A stretch of DNA of 64,000 nt from Tanytarsus gracilentus (GCA_038502055.1 JAXRKN010000044.1:4002001-4066000), one strand, 5' to 3'. Counted from the stretch's first letter, positions 47,214 through 59,998 are shown. Notes: generated by a model from the sequence alone, not told the origin. Made by a program: numbers and translations.

Positions 47214-48625
47214 CTAGCGTCTCGCAAAATTTGTGTCCATTGTCCTCGATGACCGTTGAATGTTGTTTAACTTGCTCTTAATTCTCGATTCCACCGAGCC
47301 AACGTGATCCTGAGCCTTTTTGAGATGACGATTGAGAAAATCTTTATCAAAATCTTTGACATGCTCAATTGCTTCGGTTTCGTCGTCCTTACGCAGCTTT
47401 TTAACTACTTCCGATCTATCCTTCTCACGCCAACTTGCATTTTCCATCATCTCTCTTCTCTTTGCCTCCTTTTCTGCCTCGGAAAGAACTGGTCGTTTCT
47501 TATTGCGATCTTCGGACTTTTGATCGACACGTGATTGCTGTTTTAATTGATCTTTCGTGTACCACTTTACATCTTCCTTATTTTTAAGTGAAATCTTTTC
47601 ACCACTTGCTGACACTAATCCAAAGCGCTTTTTAGTGTGCTCATGATCGGAGTCAGAACTGCTCGATGGTTGTGGCTCTTTTGGCGGCGGCGGCGGTGGT
47701 GATGGATTTCGACCTGAATGTTTGTCAATATTTGGGGAGCTTCTTCGTTTTGGCGATGGACCGCGGGTTGAGTGTTTATCGTTGTTGCGACTTGAGTAAT
47801 GTCTGGATGAACTTTTATCATGCTCCCTTCGACTCGAACGATATGAACCTCTCTCATTATCTCTTCTTCGAACGGGCGAGCGTGATTTTCTTCTCATTGG
47901 ACTTCTACGTCTGTCGTACGTTTGATTTCTTCTATCATCATATCTATCACGACTTCTAGATCGCCTTTTTTGCGGTCTTTCCGGTGAGCTACTCGATGAC
48001 GAACGTTTGCGATGCTTTTTCTTCTTTTTCGTAAACTTATCGAGTTCCTTCTTGAGTGCAAGAAACTTTTTGTCAATAAAATTTGACTCGTCGCTCGATT
48101 GATCTTGCTTCGACGACTTTCCCTGAAGTGCTCGATACTTTTTCATAAGCAGCTCATCCAAATCTTCACTGTCACTGCCCGAACTCGACGACGATCGTTT
48201 TTTCTTCTTTTTCTCTTTCGGCTTCTCATCTTCGGTGATTTTATCCTTTTTAAGCAACTCATGAAGCTTCTTGAGCTTAACTGGATTCTCGAGAATTTTT
48301 CGTCTGGCTTCGATTTCCTTTTGCTTAATTAACAGCAACGGATCTTCAATTTGCTTCCTAAAATTTATCGAATTGATTTATTTAAGACACAAAAAAGTGT
48401 TGGCATTAATTACCTGAGAATATCCACCTGATCCTGCTTATCAATGACATCTCCTTTGCTTCTTCCTATCGAACATGGCAAAACTTCACTTTCAATCGCA
48501 TTTCCAGTTGCCTCATCAAACTGTTTGTCCACTTTCTTGCCTAATAAGTAATCCTCGCGATTAACCATGTCCTGTCCCGTCTTGTACATCCATTCCAGCT
48601 TCGCATTTCCTTCCAAATTGTCCAT
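47214..48625 (-). CDS. Pre-mRNA splicing factor CWC25 homologue
   Basis: Spliceosome factor needed for the first step of splicing, binding near the branch site. Exons from the 5' end: 48625-48414 and 48357-47214; 1356 nt, 451 aa. The conserved N-terminus (LEWMYKTGQDMVNREDYLLGKK, split here: EWMYKTG and NREDYLLGK) is followed by QIEDPLLLIKQKE. The middle is Lys/Ser and RS-rich (KKKKKRSSSSSGSD, RRSRSRDRYDD), as in CWC25/CCDC49. The C-terminus keeps VLSEAEKEAKRREMM and DFDKDFLNRHL. It starts 236 bp from loqs in a divergent arrangement. Confidence 0.92.
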
Positions 48626-48861
48626 AATTTAATTTAATAATAAATTTTTCGTTTAGCTTTATTTTTTTTTGTTATTGTTCGAAAAATTCACCGCAACCGA
48701 AAATATATCTAAGATAAAGTTCGAAATTCGTCTCGCAGAGGTTTTCGCACATAAAAGTCTTCACGGTCCATCGGTGGAAAATTTTCTTGATTTTTAAAAA
48801 ATCGTAAAATTATTTATTTAAACTAAATTTTAACGCTTAAAAGTATTCAAAGGCATTCAAG
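48626..48861. promoter_or_regulatory. Divergent promoter, CWC25 / loqs
   Basis: Only 236 bp separate the two start codons, so the core promoters and both 5' UTRs must lie here. No TATA box in a convincing position is visible. Shared promoter status is inferred from geometry. Confidence 0.55.
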
Positions 48862-50644
48862 ATGCAAGAGATGACACTAGATGATCAGATGCGAGCTCAG
48901 CTTTCATTGCAAGAGCAGGCAAATCAACAGCAAGTCAACCGAAAACCAAGAAGAGGAATTAAAAAGCCGTCGCAGCCAAAACCTCCCTTACTTACTAACG
49001 AGGAAATCAATGAATCGCTTAAAACCGAAATAGAAATGCTTCCGATGAAGACGCCGATTTCTATTTTGCAAGAGCTGCTCTCGAGAAGAGGTAATCGATT
49101 TTTGTGTCTGAAAATTTTTATTGATTTTTCCTCTCTCAAGTCTGTTAACCTTATACACGAAAAAAATTTCCCCTTATGTACTTCTCGTTTATAACTTTGA
49201 CTCATTCATTTTTAGGAATTACTCCAACATACGAGCTCGTAAGTGATGACTCCTTCAAATTTTCTAGAAAAAGATATTAAATAAAATTTTCCAGGTTCAA
49301 ATTGAAGGAGCCGTTCATGAGCCTTCGTTTCGCTATCGAGTCTCTTTCAATGATAAGGAGGCGATGGCCACTGGACGTTCAAAAAAAGAGGCAAAGCATG
49401 CGGCCGCCAAAGCGCTCATTGACAAACTAACCGGAATGAATATTTCCGATCAATTCTATCAGACTAAGGGAAGTCCTACGTCAAATAATGGCAGCAGCAG
49501 TGCACTGAACAGCGTTAATAATAACTTCGATGAGAAGAATCCATTGTCGAATCCCATTGGAATGTTGCAAGAGTTTTGCATGCAGAAGCACTGGCCGCCA
49601 CCCCAATATCAGGTAAAATAACTTTTAAAAAAATTCAATCGTGATCTAAATTAATTTTTGTAACAGGTTGAAGTCGAGATCGGTCGCCCGCATGAGAAGG
49701 AGTTTTCAATTCGCTGCACAGTTCTTAAATTCTGTGAAATCGGAACGGGCAAGTCGAAGAAAATTGCGAAGAGACAAGCGGCTCAAAAGCTCTACGAGAG
49801 ACTTCAAAATTTGACTCTCGATCAGAGCGAAATCGTTCAAAGCTGCATCGATGAGACCAACGATGAGGTGAGTGCGATTCAACCGTATTGAAACATGATG
49901 GCTCTGATGATGAGTGGGTGCTTTTTCATTTCTCTATTGAGATCGGGGTGACTGTTTGAGATCCATCATGTTGTTGGTGGCAAAATTTATTAAAGAATTT
50001 TTTTTCTGAAAATGGCGAAAGATGAAAAAAATACGTTAGAGAAAATGAATATAGAACCCACTCATTGTGTAGATGTTTGTAACACTTGAAACATTTGACT
50101 AACCGAAAAAAAAAATCTTTCTTCATTTTCACTAAAAAAAACATTTTTGTCATCGTTCGTCATGCCACGTTGAATATTTGTGAATAATTGAAGATGAAAA
50201 TTGCAAATGTTTTTTCTCGTTACTCGGATCTCAAGGAGGCAAATATACCGACGCTCACTAATCAGCACAGCTATAAAGTGTCGCAATTTCATAAGATGCT
50301 TAAAAACACATATGGAAAGTCGTTAGCTAAACTTCAGGTTGAATAACGTTAAATTTTCAAAATTCATTCGTTAACTTTTTAAATTTTCTTTTTAGAACAT
50401 GTGCTTAAACGTTCAAGACATGAACTATGTTGCGTTGCTGCATGAAATTGCTAAAGAGCACCAGTTTGAAGTGACATATGTTGACATTGAAGAAAAAACT
50501 TATTCGGGAAAGTATCAATGTTTGGTTCAACTCTCAACTTTGCCAGTTGCCGTTTGTCAAGGCTCTGGACAAACTTCCAAGGAAGCACAATCTGACGCCG
50601 CTAAAAATGCCCTAGAATATTTGAAGATTATGACCAAGAAGTAA
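48862..50644 (+). CDS. loqs: Loquacious, dsRNA-binding partner of Dicer
   Basis: TRBP-family cofactor that helps Dicer-1 process pre-miRNAs and, in some isoforms, Dicer-2 make siRNAs. Exons: 48862-49090, 49216-49238, 49295-49612, 49667-49867, 50194-50337, 50396-50644; 1164 nt, 387 aa. dsRBD1 (about 62-134) begins KTPISILQELLSRRGITPTYE and ends SKKEAKHAAAKALIDKL. dsRBD2 (about 173-240) runs NPIGMLQEFC to KKIAKRQAAQKLYERL. dsRBD3 (about 310-382), the degenerate Dicer-binding domain, runs NYVALLHEIAKEHQFE to AKNALEYLKIM. The linker exon 5 carries YSDLKEANIPTLTNQHSYKVSQFHK, typical of Loqs. Exon 2 is only 23 nt. Model corresponds to the long PB-like form. An AATAAA lies at 50756-50761. Confidence 0.96.
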
Positions 50645-50755
50645 AAAGGATATTTTTAAATATATTTTACAAACTCAAACTTCTCACTAAATTATACATC
50701 ACACAGTGTGGGTCGTTAGGGTGAGTTTAGATCAAATTTTATTTAAATCTATATA

Positions 50756-50761
50756 AATAAA
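50756..50761 (+). terminator. Likely loqs poly(A) signal
   Basis: AATAAA 112 bp after the loqs stop codon; the first such hexamer on the + strand downstream. If used, the transcript would end before the hairpin at 50862. Confidence 0.5.
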
Positions 50762-50861
50762 TTACAATTTAGGTTCGTCTACAGCCCTAATGAGAAAAAT
50801 TCATTTGGTTTTCATGAAATGTGCATGAAATAATCGTCTTTTTATAAGCGCTCCGGGCACA

Positions 50862-50916
50862 GGGAAGTGGTTTTAAAGTATTAAAGTATTGTATGCATAC
50901 TTTAAGGTCACTTCCC
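50862..50916 (+). ncRNA. 20-bp hairpin downstream of loqs, miRNA-like or regulatory
   Basis: 5' arm GGGAAGTGGTTTTAAAGTAT (50862-50881) and 3' arm ATACTTTAAGGTCACTTCCC (50897-50916) pair over 20 consecutive positions, 17 Watson-Crick and three G-U, around a 15-nt loop. The three non-canonical pairs are G-U only if the + strand is transcribed; on the minus strand they would be A-C mismatches. The stem is shorter than a usual pri-miRNA stem, and pairing does not obviously extend outward. Calling it an ncRNA is an inference from structure. Confidence 0.4.
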
Positions 50917-51681
50917 GAAACCACAAAAGGAAAAAATATCCATACACTTTAAATTAACTAAATACATAATAACTATAATCCTAAAATAAAATATAATAAT
51001 AATCGTATCTTTTTTCCATTTAAATAATTATACAAAAAAAAATAAGCCAAGAGAGAGAAAAATGAAAATCTTTGCTTAGTTTTATCGAGTCTTGAATATA
51101 TTAGCGCGGGATGATTATATTTTATTTTACTAATTAGGGGGTTATTATGTGAGTAGATAATGTAATAACTGGAAGGAAGAATGCTAGAAATTATCGCAAG
51201 CGACACATTTGCACATGAAAAATTTCCGATATTTGATTGAATTTGCAATTGTGCTGATGTTGCGGTGTCCAACGACTTTTTTTTTATACATTTTGAAAGT
51301 TTTCTTTAATGATCTTAAGAGAAAGTAATTGACAGAAAGAAAAACTTGAATGGAAATTATAAAGTGCATAAAAATATTTCCATCCAAGTCTGTCTGTTCT
51401 GATTTTAAGAAAAAATATTTTTACCGCTGCAAATTTAAATATGTTTAACTTTAAAAATTCTTTTAACTAAAATAAAAAGTGCATGTCTGTTTCCCCATCT
51501 TAAAAGAAATCGTAATTTGTGTTCTGTAGAGAGAAAAAAATAAAGCTTTCAAAAAATGTAAATTTCAAAGGACTTTTTTTATTCAACCTCAAATATTTTT
51601 TTACAATTCAGATGCGCTCGGGAGGGTACAAAAAAAAGGAGTTAACAGGATGTTCTTTTTACAAGTATGATTGTGAATAAT
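50917..51681. other. Convergent 3' region, loqs / su(s)
   Basis: AT-rich, expected to include the su(s) 3' UTR. No other ORF or repeat is supported. Confidence 0.5.
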
Positions 51682-54600
51682 TTATCTACGATTTCGATAA
51701 TTGTTGCCGCTACGTTGAGAATTATTTCGGAAATTATTGTTATTGTTGTTACTCGATTGCTGCTGTCGTTGATTACGATTAAAATTCATTTGATCATTGT
51801 TAGCAAAAGGTGGCGGTTGATTGAGTGATCCAAATGCATCTTGAGGATCGAAGAAGGGCGGCGCCAATCCGAGAATTCCTGGCCTCGCCAAATTCGGAGG
51901 AGTTGCTAGGAAATTAGGTGGCGGTTGAAGCATGAGATTAGGCGGCGGCGGTTGATTAAAAATGCTAGGTAAAATAGTCGGTGGCATTTGATGGAGATTT
52001 GGAAGATTGACAACCTGCTGCGCTGGCGTTTGCATTGGAAATTCTTTAATATCCTCAAATTCTCCTTCGGCATTGACAAACACACCTAATCCTATCAAAA
52101 TCTGCTGTAGCCTAGTGTTATTTGTAATGAAACTCGTGTCAAATACTTTACTCGCCGAGTGATCAGCGTGAAAGAGTTTAAGTTGTTTCGAAAGTTCCGA
52201 AAGCACATCGTTAACGACCATTTTTTGCGAAGAGCTAAGTTCATTGTAGTGCTTTGAGTTTTGTAGAATTGTCGAAATTTGTAATTTCTTCGGTCCACTT
52301 GTGATGCTTGATTGTGCACTTTCAATTTTTGCCTCCTGAGCTTTTCTCTTTCTCGGATCCGAAGGAAGCGTTAAATTAGCAAGTTGTTCCTCCTTATCAC
52401 TCTCCGGCTTTGTCGTGCACAACTTTTTCAAACGTGGATCTTGCGTGTTTTCTAACTGACGAAAACTTCGACGAATATCGGAATAATCTGGTCGTGGGAT
52501 TTCAATTTCTTTCACCTCGTATTTCTCAAAATTAAATATGCCATATGAAGCTTCAATTTCCGTTGCCGGCACATAATTTGCCATCGCTTTAAACGGAAAT
52601 CTAAAGTCGACGTCGCCATTTTCTGAGTCCCTTAAGAACGGCTGCATTCGCATGTCTTTATCCTTACTTAATTTAACTTGAATGTCTTCGTCCTCTGATG
52701 GCGACTCAATTTCGTAGATGGAAGTCCGTCGTGGTGTTTCGACATTTGCCTGTTGACGTGGATCACGATAAGTTGGAGAACTTATTTCAGGAATCGTGTC
52801 TGTCGGTTTGGGTTGACTTGACATTCGAGGATCGCGTGATTGTGGTTTTTCTTTCTCCATCAGCTGTTGCTGTATGGAGGAACTAATGTCAACTTTTGCT
52901 GGCGTGGCTTTAAGAAAAGAGCTCATATCGATAATGGATGGTGGCAAGAGAGGAATGGAAAGACTATTTGAAGGCTCACTGCTGCTCGCTGCATCATCCT
53001 CAGACTGCGAGTCTTTTTTCTCCTCGCCTTCACCTTCCAAATCACTTCCATAAGTCTCGTCTATTTTTAACTCTGGTTCATCTTCATTTTCATCGGTGTC
53101 ATTGGTGACATTAGAATCTCGAAGATACTGCGAATAATCGACCGGTGGACTCATCAAATTTTGAGAATGTGGTACAACCACGGACTTCTTATAAATCTCA
53201 TGTACCTCAGCGTCCGATTGACTTGGCGACATTATTGTGTCGGGCGATTTGATAGCCGAACTAGATTCCTTGGGAAAAACACGCATGTCGACATCTTCGG
53301 AAGTATTTTTTGGCGGCGAGGAAGCACCAACGTTATTGTGCATGTTAATTGCCGTCGCTTGAATTTCTCCTATCGTCGCTAAACTAAGTCCAATGTCATT
53401 GAGCTGTGCAACTGTCAAATTATTGATATGATTGACTGTCTTTACACCAATAGCAGCCATGCTCTCGATTTGCTTATCACTCAGAATACCCTTCATGTCC
53501 GATAACAGGGCATCGCCTGGATTTGCCGCTGCGGAAGTTGTCGGTGAATCACTTTCACGATTAACCCATCTTGAAGAGCGTGACGATTGCTCCTTTCTAT
53601 TATTTGCATCGTGGAAGCTCTCTGGTGGCTTAAGTTTCATATCCAATAGAGACGGAATTTTAAGATTGCTCGATGCTTTCTCACTCTCCGGAAGCGGAAT
53701 TTTGAATTCTTCGCACAGCTTAATGTGCGTTTGGGCCATCATTTTGCTCGCATTCTCGCGTCCTATTCGTGGAAAGTCCCCGAGAATTTCTTTCGGTGCC
53801 GTGTCTAAATGCTTCAGTAGGATGTTCTTTAAGTTATCACTCAGCGGTTTACCGTGACTAAACTTGCAGTCCTTATTGACACATTTAAGTCCCAAATAAT
53901 AAAATTTACTGCAATAAATTTCAGTTAAATTTTTGAATTTTTATTAACAAATCTAAAACTCACCAAGGAAAGTCACCGTGCATGTATGAACATTTATCTT
54001 TTTTAGCGCAACATTCCATCAACCAAAATTTACAAAGCTCCATTTTCTTGGGCTGTCTCACTTCATGGACTCTCGGGCAATCATCCTGAAATTAATTATA
54101 TTAAATTAAATGCTTTAAATCATCATGTGAGTTGACTTACATCAGGACAATGTCCGAATTCAGCAAATCTCAAGCACACTTCCTTCTCACTGTCTCGCTC
54201 TTTGCGTCTATCCTTGCGATCTCTTTCTCTCTCTCGATCACGTTCCCTTTCTGATCTACCGCTGTACTTATCGCGTCTTCGATTGCGCCTGTCATCGTGT
54301 GTCGTTCTATGATATTCATCAGACTCATATGAACTATAAGAAGTGCCTTCGGAATCACTGTGATCAGAGTTTTGTGGACTTCCGCCAACCATGTAGAGAT
54401 TATCACTGTCATTGGGTTTCGCGCGTTTCTAAAAAAGTTAAAAGAATAAGAAAAAATGCTTGAAAATGATAACAAAAGCTCACTTTTGACGATGCACCCT
54501 CTCGTTTGTCACGATCACGTCTATCGCGGTCCTTGCGTCTACGACGTTTTCTCGCATTTCGACTCGTGCCTGTTTTTCGTTCACCATCAGACTCCGGTTC

Positions 54601-55745
54601 GGGTCTTTTGATGTTTGGCATGGGTGGCTCAACGCCTTCCTTTTTCAATACACTTGCAATTTGTGATTCAATATTTGACATAAAATCATCTTCATCCTGT
54701 AAGTTTGAGGTTCTCTCCTTTCGACTACTCGATGAACTCGACTTTTTACTCTCCGACTTTTTCTCTGCCGATTTTTGAAGTTTTTCCTCGTGCTTAACTG
54801 GAGGTGGTGGTGGAGGTGCCGTCTCAACAATATTCTCATCATCATCCTCGATCTCGCCATCCTCCAAATCATCATCGATCATACTAGAAAGAAAATTTAT
54901 TCGTTCATTCATACGCATTGTAGCATAATTTTTTTTTCATAATTTAAGAGCATGACTGAAAATTGAGAAAGCATTTAGGAGATAGAAAAATTATGTATGA
55001 AGAGTTTTAAAAGAATGTATGAGAAGATCTTTGACATGTATCATAGAAAAAATAAATTTTAGCTGAATTAGAAAATAATTATGGGCAAGTATTAAAATTA
55101 TTTTTTGATAAATGATAAATCAACTTATATAGACAACTAAAATATTACCTTGGGCGTTAAAATATATAAAATAAATTAAATTTTTACTATATGGATAACT
55201 AATTATTTTTTCAATTAAGTAAAACTTGTTAAAAAATATTTTTTTTTTGTAAACTTAAAGTTTAGTTAATAAAATAAAATTAAATAAAATAAAAGTTCAC
55301 TCGTAAGTATACCAAAAATTTTCACCCCTGATTACATCCCCGACAGTCATCAAAATACACACATAAAAACATACATAAGTAGATGAATCATTGAGTTTAG
55401 ATATTTTACGCTTTTTTCATGTAAATTTAGATTTCACTTTTTTGTTGCATCCGGATCTCATGTCACTGCTTGAATTTTGAAGATTTTTAAAATTAGGCCA
55501 AAATGGTTCGCGATCAATTTTAAACGCGAATGACATAAATCACTAATACTATCAAACATTCATGACTCTTCATATATAAATCGATTTTTTTCTTTCTCAA
55601 ATTTGCTGCAATTTCGTGACTTTTACGCTGATAGCTCAATGAGCTAAACATTCGCATTTTAATTCGCAAATTAGAGCATTTTTACATGAGTAAATTTTTT
55701 AATTATTGGATGATTATCAAACCTTTTGTCCTCACTGTCTGCCAT
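51682..55745 (-). CDS. su(s): Suppressor of sable, CCCH zinc-finger RNA regulator (ZC3H4-type)
   Basis: Su(s)/ZC3H4 proteins bind nascent RNA and promote early termination and decay of aberrant transcripts in the nucleus. Exons from the 5' end: 55745-55723, 54883-54484, 54428-54141, 54085-53964, 53908-51682; 3060 nt, 1019 aa. The start MADSEDKSMIDDDLEDGEIEDD is a 23-nt first exon joined to an acidic region. A Pro run, a Ser/Arg-rich stretch and an ERDRERERD block precede three CCCH fingers: CLRFAEFGHC..DDCPRVH (about 226-244), LCKFWLMECCAKKDKCSYMH, and CKFYYLGLKCVNKDCKFSH. The family signature LLKHLDTAPKEILGDFPR follows directly. The C-terminal half is low-complexity, with RDPR/DPRK motifs and a Pro- then Asn/Arg-rich end. 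Intron 1 is 839 bp. Confidence 0.9.
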
Positions 55746-56684
55746 GTTTTAATTTCTTGATTTTTTTTAATGCGAAATTTCTAATTCAAATCTCGACTTA
55801 ATTAAACGTTGAAGATGGATATAATCGAGGCAAGTTAAGCAAGTTTCTTTGTGGTGTCTCAATAACAAATTTCAATGACGCCTTAGCGAACGAAAAAAAA
55901 TTTCAGGTATGGGAGAGAAAGGGGATTGAAATTTTGTTATTTTTCTAGACTTTCGGTACTATTTCTGAACAGTTCTTGACGTTGCTGCAGTTCGAGTTAC
56001 TTTATAGATGTTGTAAGAACACTTAAATCAATTAAAAGTCGACTTTAAACATAGTTTTTAACATAATTCCTCGAGCTGTAACTTTTCTTCACCAATCAAA
56101 TTTCCCTCTATGCGTCAGTGCTGTAACCTCTCATTTATTTATAGGTCAATCGGATTTATGAGCATAATTTAGCTGATTTTATGCTAATACATTGATTATT
56201 ATTGTTTTTGATAAGTTTTATGACGTCTAAAGTTAATTAAAGTGAAGATTTACCACGAAAATGTGACAAAGATATTTCGCGCGCTTTTTGTCATTTGAAT
56301 TTTTAAAAGCCGTTATTATTAAAAAAATGACCATGTGGCTTTTATGACTTATTTATTTAAATTTAAATTGATCATTATCTGCTTTAATATTTCATTAAAA
56401 AAATATTTAAATTAATTATGAATTTAAAAACAGTTTATCTCTTGAAATGCAAAAAAACTTTTATTTTTTCCATGTCCGATTCACAAAAAGTATAAAAAAT
56501 GTTACATAAAAAGACTAGATAGCATTTGCAGTCAATACTTAATTAACACTATCTGAATAATGATGAAAAAGAGCTGTGATATGGCATTTTTTTAAATCGA
56601 TTAATGAATATTGCTTATTTTAATTTTTTGGTAGCTTAAAATCTAGTAATACTCTACGCACTATCATGCGTAAATTAATAAGAA
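55746..56684. other. Intergenic, su(s) upstream region
   Basis: AT-rich spacer between su(s) and the next minus-strand gene, expected to carry the su(s) promoter and the 3' UTR of the pseudokinase gene. No gene or repeat is recognised. Confidence 0.5.
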
Positions 56685-59600
56685 TTAATTTTTATCAAGT
56701 TGTTCGTTGAGTTGATTTTTGAGTTCTCTTGGCGTGGGTCGCTCAATGGGTTCAGTTGAAAAGCATTTTTGCTAAAATTAAAGATTTAAATAAATTTAAA
56801 AAAATATATTTCATAATCGAGTAAAACTCACCAAAATAATTTTCATCTCACTCGAGATGCCATCATGCTTTAATAAACTCTCATAATCAATCGATTTGGC
56901 ATTTAATTTTTGGTAAACTTCATCGTTGCTCATGCTCTCAAATGGAATCATCTTGCCATGCGTTAAAATTTCCCAAATGGTGATTCCGCACGAGTAAACA
57001 TCTGAAGCAGTTGTGTATTTTATTTTTTCATCCATAGCGATGCATTCGTTTGCCATGTGGCGAATGGGAAGCAATAAATGTCTAACTTTAAAATATTCCT
57101 TTGAGTGCTTATCTTTGCTGAGTGAGATCATCGATAACTTTAAAGTGCTGTCAGCTATGGTGCAGTTTCGAAGTGCAATGTCCCTGTAATATTTTCATTA
57201 AATTAATTAAATATTTTTTGCTACTTTATAATAAATTTTTACCTATGAGTTAATTTTAAGCTTGAAATGCTCTCAACAGCAATTGCTAACTGGACACAAA
57301 ATTTCATAAGATCCTTTTCATTCAATTCACTGCTACTCAAAAATGATTTCAATTCCTGAGAATTTTCCAAGACCATGTGATGATGATCAACTTCGAGCGA
57401 CAGCGCTAAAACTTTAACCACGTGTTGGCAATTAACTTTACGGAAGAGATCAACTTGTCGCCGGAATTCTGTAAAAGTTGCTTCATCGGCACTTTTAGTA
57501 AGTGATCTAATGAGCACGTTGCATTTCTTTTGCGCCTGTATGTCATCCTCATCATTGTTTTTATTCTTAAAACTCGGTAAATCAAAATCCATCACATTGC
57601 CACTCAAAACATCACCAAACTGTCCACAACCTAATTTTGTGGTCTCAAATATTTTATCATAGCTAATCATAAGACTCTCAATCACCAATAAACTATTTAT
57701 TTTTGATGATTTCTCATTTTGAGTAAAAGATTTGTCTTGATTGGCCTCTGAGGTGTTTAAAGGTTTCTTTTCGTTACTCTCCTCGAGATCGTCATTGGTC
57801 GTTTCATTTTTATTTTCCATCTCTTCCGAGTGTCTGTTTCTTTTTCTTTGTCGGCACCAAAACATCAGAGCGACCACAAGTAAAATGTAAACGATCGACA
57901 GAAGACACGTGACGAAAACAGCCGAAATATTTGAGCCATTTTCATTTTCATTTTCTTCAATCGATGATGTGAGATCTAAAGATTTTATGACTACATTACT
58001 TTCTTTCCTCTTAAATCCAGCTGAATTTCCAATTGTGCACGCATAGACTCCACTGTCATCAGTTCGAGAGTCATCAATCACCAATGAGCCATTTTCAAAC
58101 ACGTGAATGCGAATGTCATTTTCTTCTGCATTGATAATTTTTCCCTCATAAACCCATTTTATTGTGGGCTTTGGTGATCCAGCTGCGGAACAATCCAAAA
58201 CCATTTGTTGTCCTTCGAAAATTTCTAAATTTTCTTCAGGAGAAGTTTCATAACGTGGCATAATTCCGACCTCAATTGTTTGATGAATTGAACCACTTCC
58301 ATCTGAAGCATAGCACGTGTACTCTCCTTTATTGCTTAGTTTAACACCATCAAACAGCAATGTACCATTAATGTCCTCGAGATCATTCGGTAATGTCTCG
58401 TTTATGTTTCTCATCCAGTAAATTTTCAAATCACCACTTCCACGCGCTTTACAGTGAATCTTACTCGAACTGCCCAACTCAAAATTTTTATTTGTGGGTT
58501 TTGGAGTGAAAGTGATGCCATCTAAAAAGTATTAGATTGAATAAAAATTTAATATTATATTTTTAAAATTTACCTTCTTTGGGAGTTTTGTTTCTTTTTG
58601 ATCGACATAATTTTGATGGATGAAGTGAGCATAAAGCGTTGAGTGTTTTTGATCTCTTTGAGTGCTTGTCTGAAAATTGAATTGAAATTATTTAAATGAA
58701 AAGATTATAATCATGATTTTCTGTAATCCAGTAATTTTAATCCCGCAAATGAAAAAACTCAATTACTAATTTAACACATAACAGAATTCCTGAATTTTAC
58801 CTCCAATATCCGGAATAAATTTATAATTTTTAAACAAACTTTCTCTCATTCCGGGAATGAATTTAATTTTAATGTAGCGGTAAGATTTCTCAAATCAAAT
58901 CCTCGCACATGTTTGTGTACATTTTAAAGGGCGTTTATTGCTCATAAGCCATTAATATACATTATGAGATATCGGTGCATTACTTTCGATTCATATCTTT
59001 CGCTTCTTTTGATTTTTTTTCTCTATAATGCTCAAGCGCTAAGTAAACATCGAAAAAAGTATGCCCATGTTTATGTTTAGATTAAAAGAAACTAAAAAAA
59101 TTCTAAAACTGGAATTGATTATTTCTCTGTGTGTAAATTCATATCGTTTGCGTCTCATTTCATTAACATTAATTTCATCTAGCTGAGAGAGAGAGTCGAA
59201 CAAAAATAATTTTCCGCATGCACATACAAAAATAATTTTAGTACGAGAGGGGAAAAAAGTAGTTAATCGCATGGAATAAGGACGCAGCTAGGAAAAGACA
59301 CATAAAAAAGTCGTAAAATTTTATTGCTTTCAAAATCAAGCTGGCGAAATGAGAGGGTTGCAATGAATACGCAGGGAAATGCTTCATGCTAGGGCTTTGC
59401 GAGGCAAAATGTTGACGAATTATGAGCTCATTGTTGATTGAATGAAATATATATGAGAAACTTACCGTTGAGTGCAATAAGTTTTCTTGTAATTTCCAGC
59501 TTTGCTCCATTATCGAGCACTATTTGACATTTATAGTAGCCAGTCAAAGATGGTTGGATATTTTTAATCAATAGCTCCGAATTATGCTGCTCAAAGTGGC

Positions 59601-59998
59601 CATAAGTTGATTCAATTAGCCTGTCTAAATAAATTTCAATAAATTTTGATTAGTGCGAGGCATTTTGAGGATTGAGAACAGAAAATTTTGTGGACTTTTG
59701 TGTGCATTATAAAAAGATTTAAATTTCATGAATTTTTTCTCAGTCCTGTTTAAATTTTCATAAAATTCTTACTATTCAGGAACCACATGAAATTTTCAGC
59801 AACAGAGTTTATTTCCTTCGGATAAATGCATTGCAGACTGACGTCATCTCCCAAGTTCACTATATCATGAGAACTTTGAATTGATTGTAATTTAACTAAA
59901 GCTGAATGAAAAAATCTCAATTAATTTCTGTTTAATGAATTTAAAGAGTCAAAATTACTTAATAAACGAAAAATTAGTATCCAAAAAAATTTATCCAT
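56685..59998 (-). CDS. Off-track/PTK7-like receptor pseudokinase with three Ig domains
   Basis: PTK7/Otk proteins are Wnt and plexin co-receptors with a dead tyrosine-kinase domain. Exons from the 5' end: 59998-59959, 59895-59773, 59624-59466, 58669-58574, 58521-57243, 57183-56832, 56771-56685; 2136 nt, 711 aa. A signal peptide (MDKFFWILIFRLL) is followed by Ig1 (LQCIYPKE...GYYKCQI), a basic linker, Ig2 (SKIHCKARGSG...GEYTCYASDG) and Ig3 (VLDCSAAGSPKP...GVYACTIGNSAG). A transmembrane helix (VTCLLSIVYILLVVALMFW) leads to the kinase-like domain. The glycine loop is present (LGCGQFGDV), the beta3 Lys position reads VLIRSL (Arg), HRDIALRN is retained, but DFG is replaced (LKLSMISLS). The C-lobe keeps SDVYSCGITIWEILT. 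With three Ig domains it is much shorter than fly Otk (five). Confidence 0.87.
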
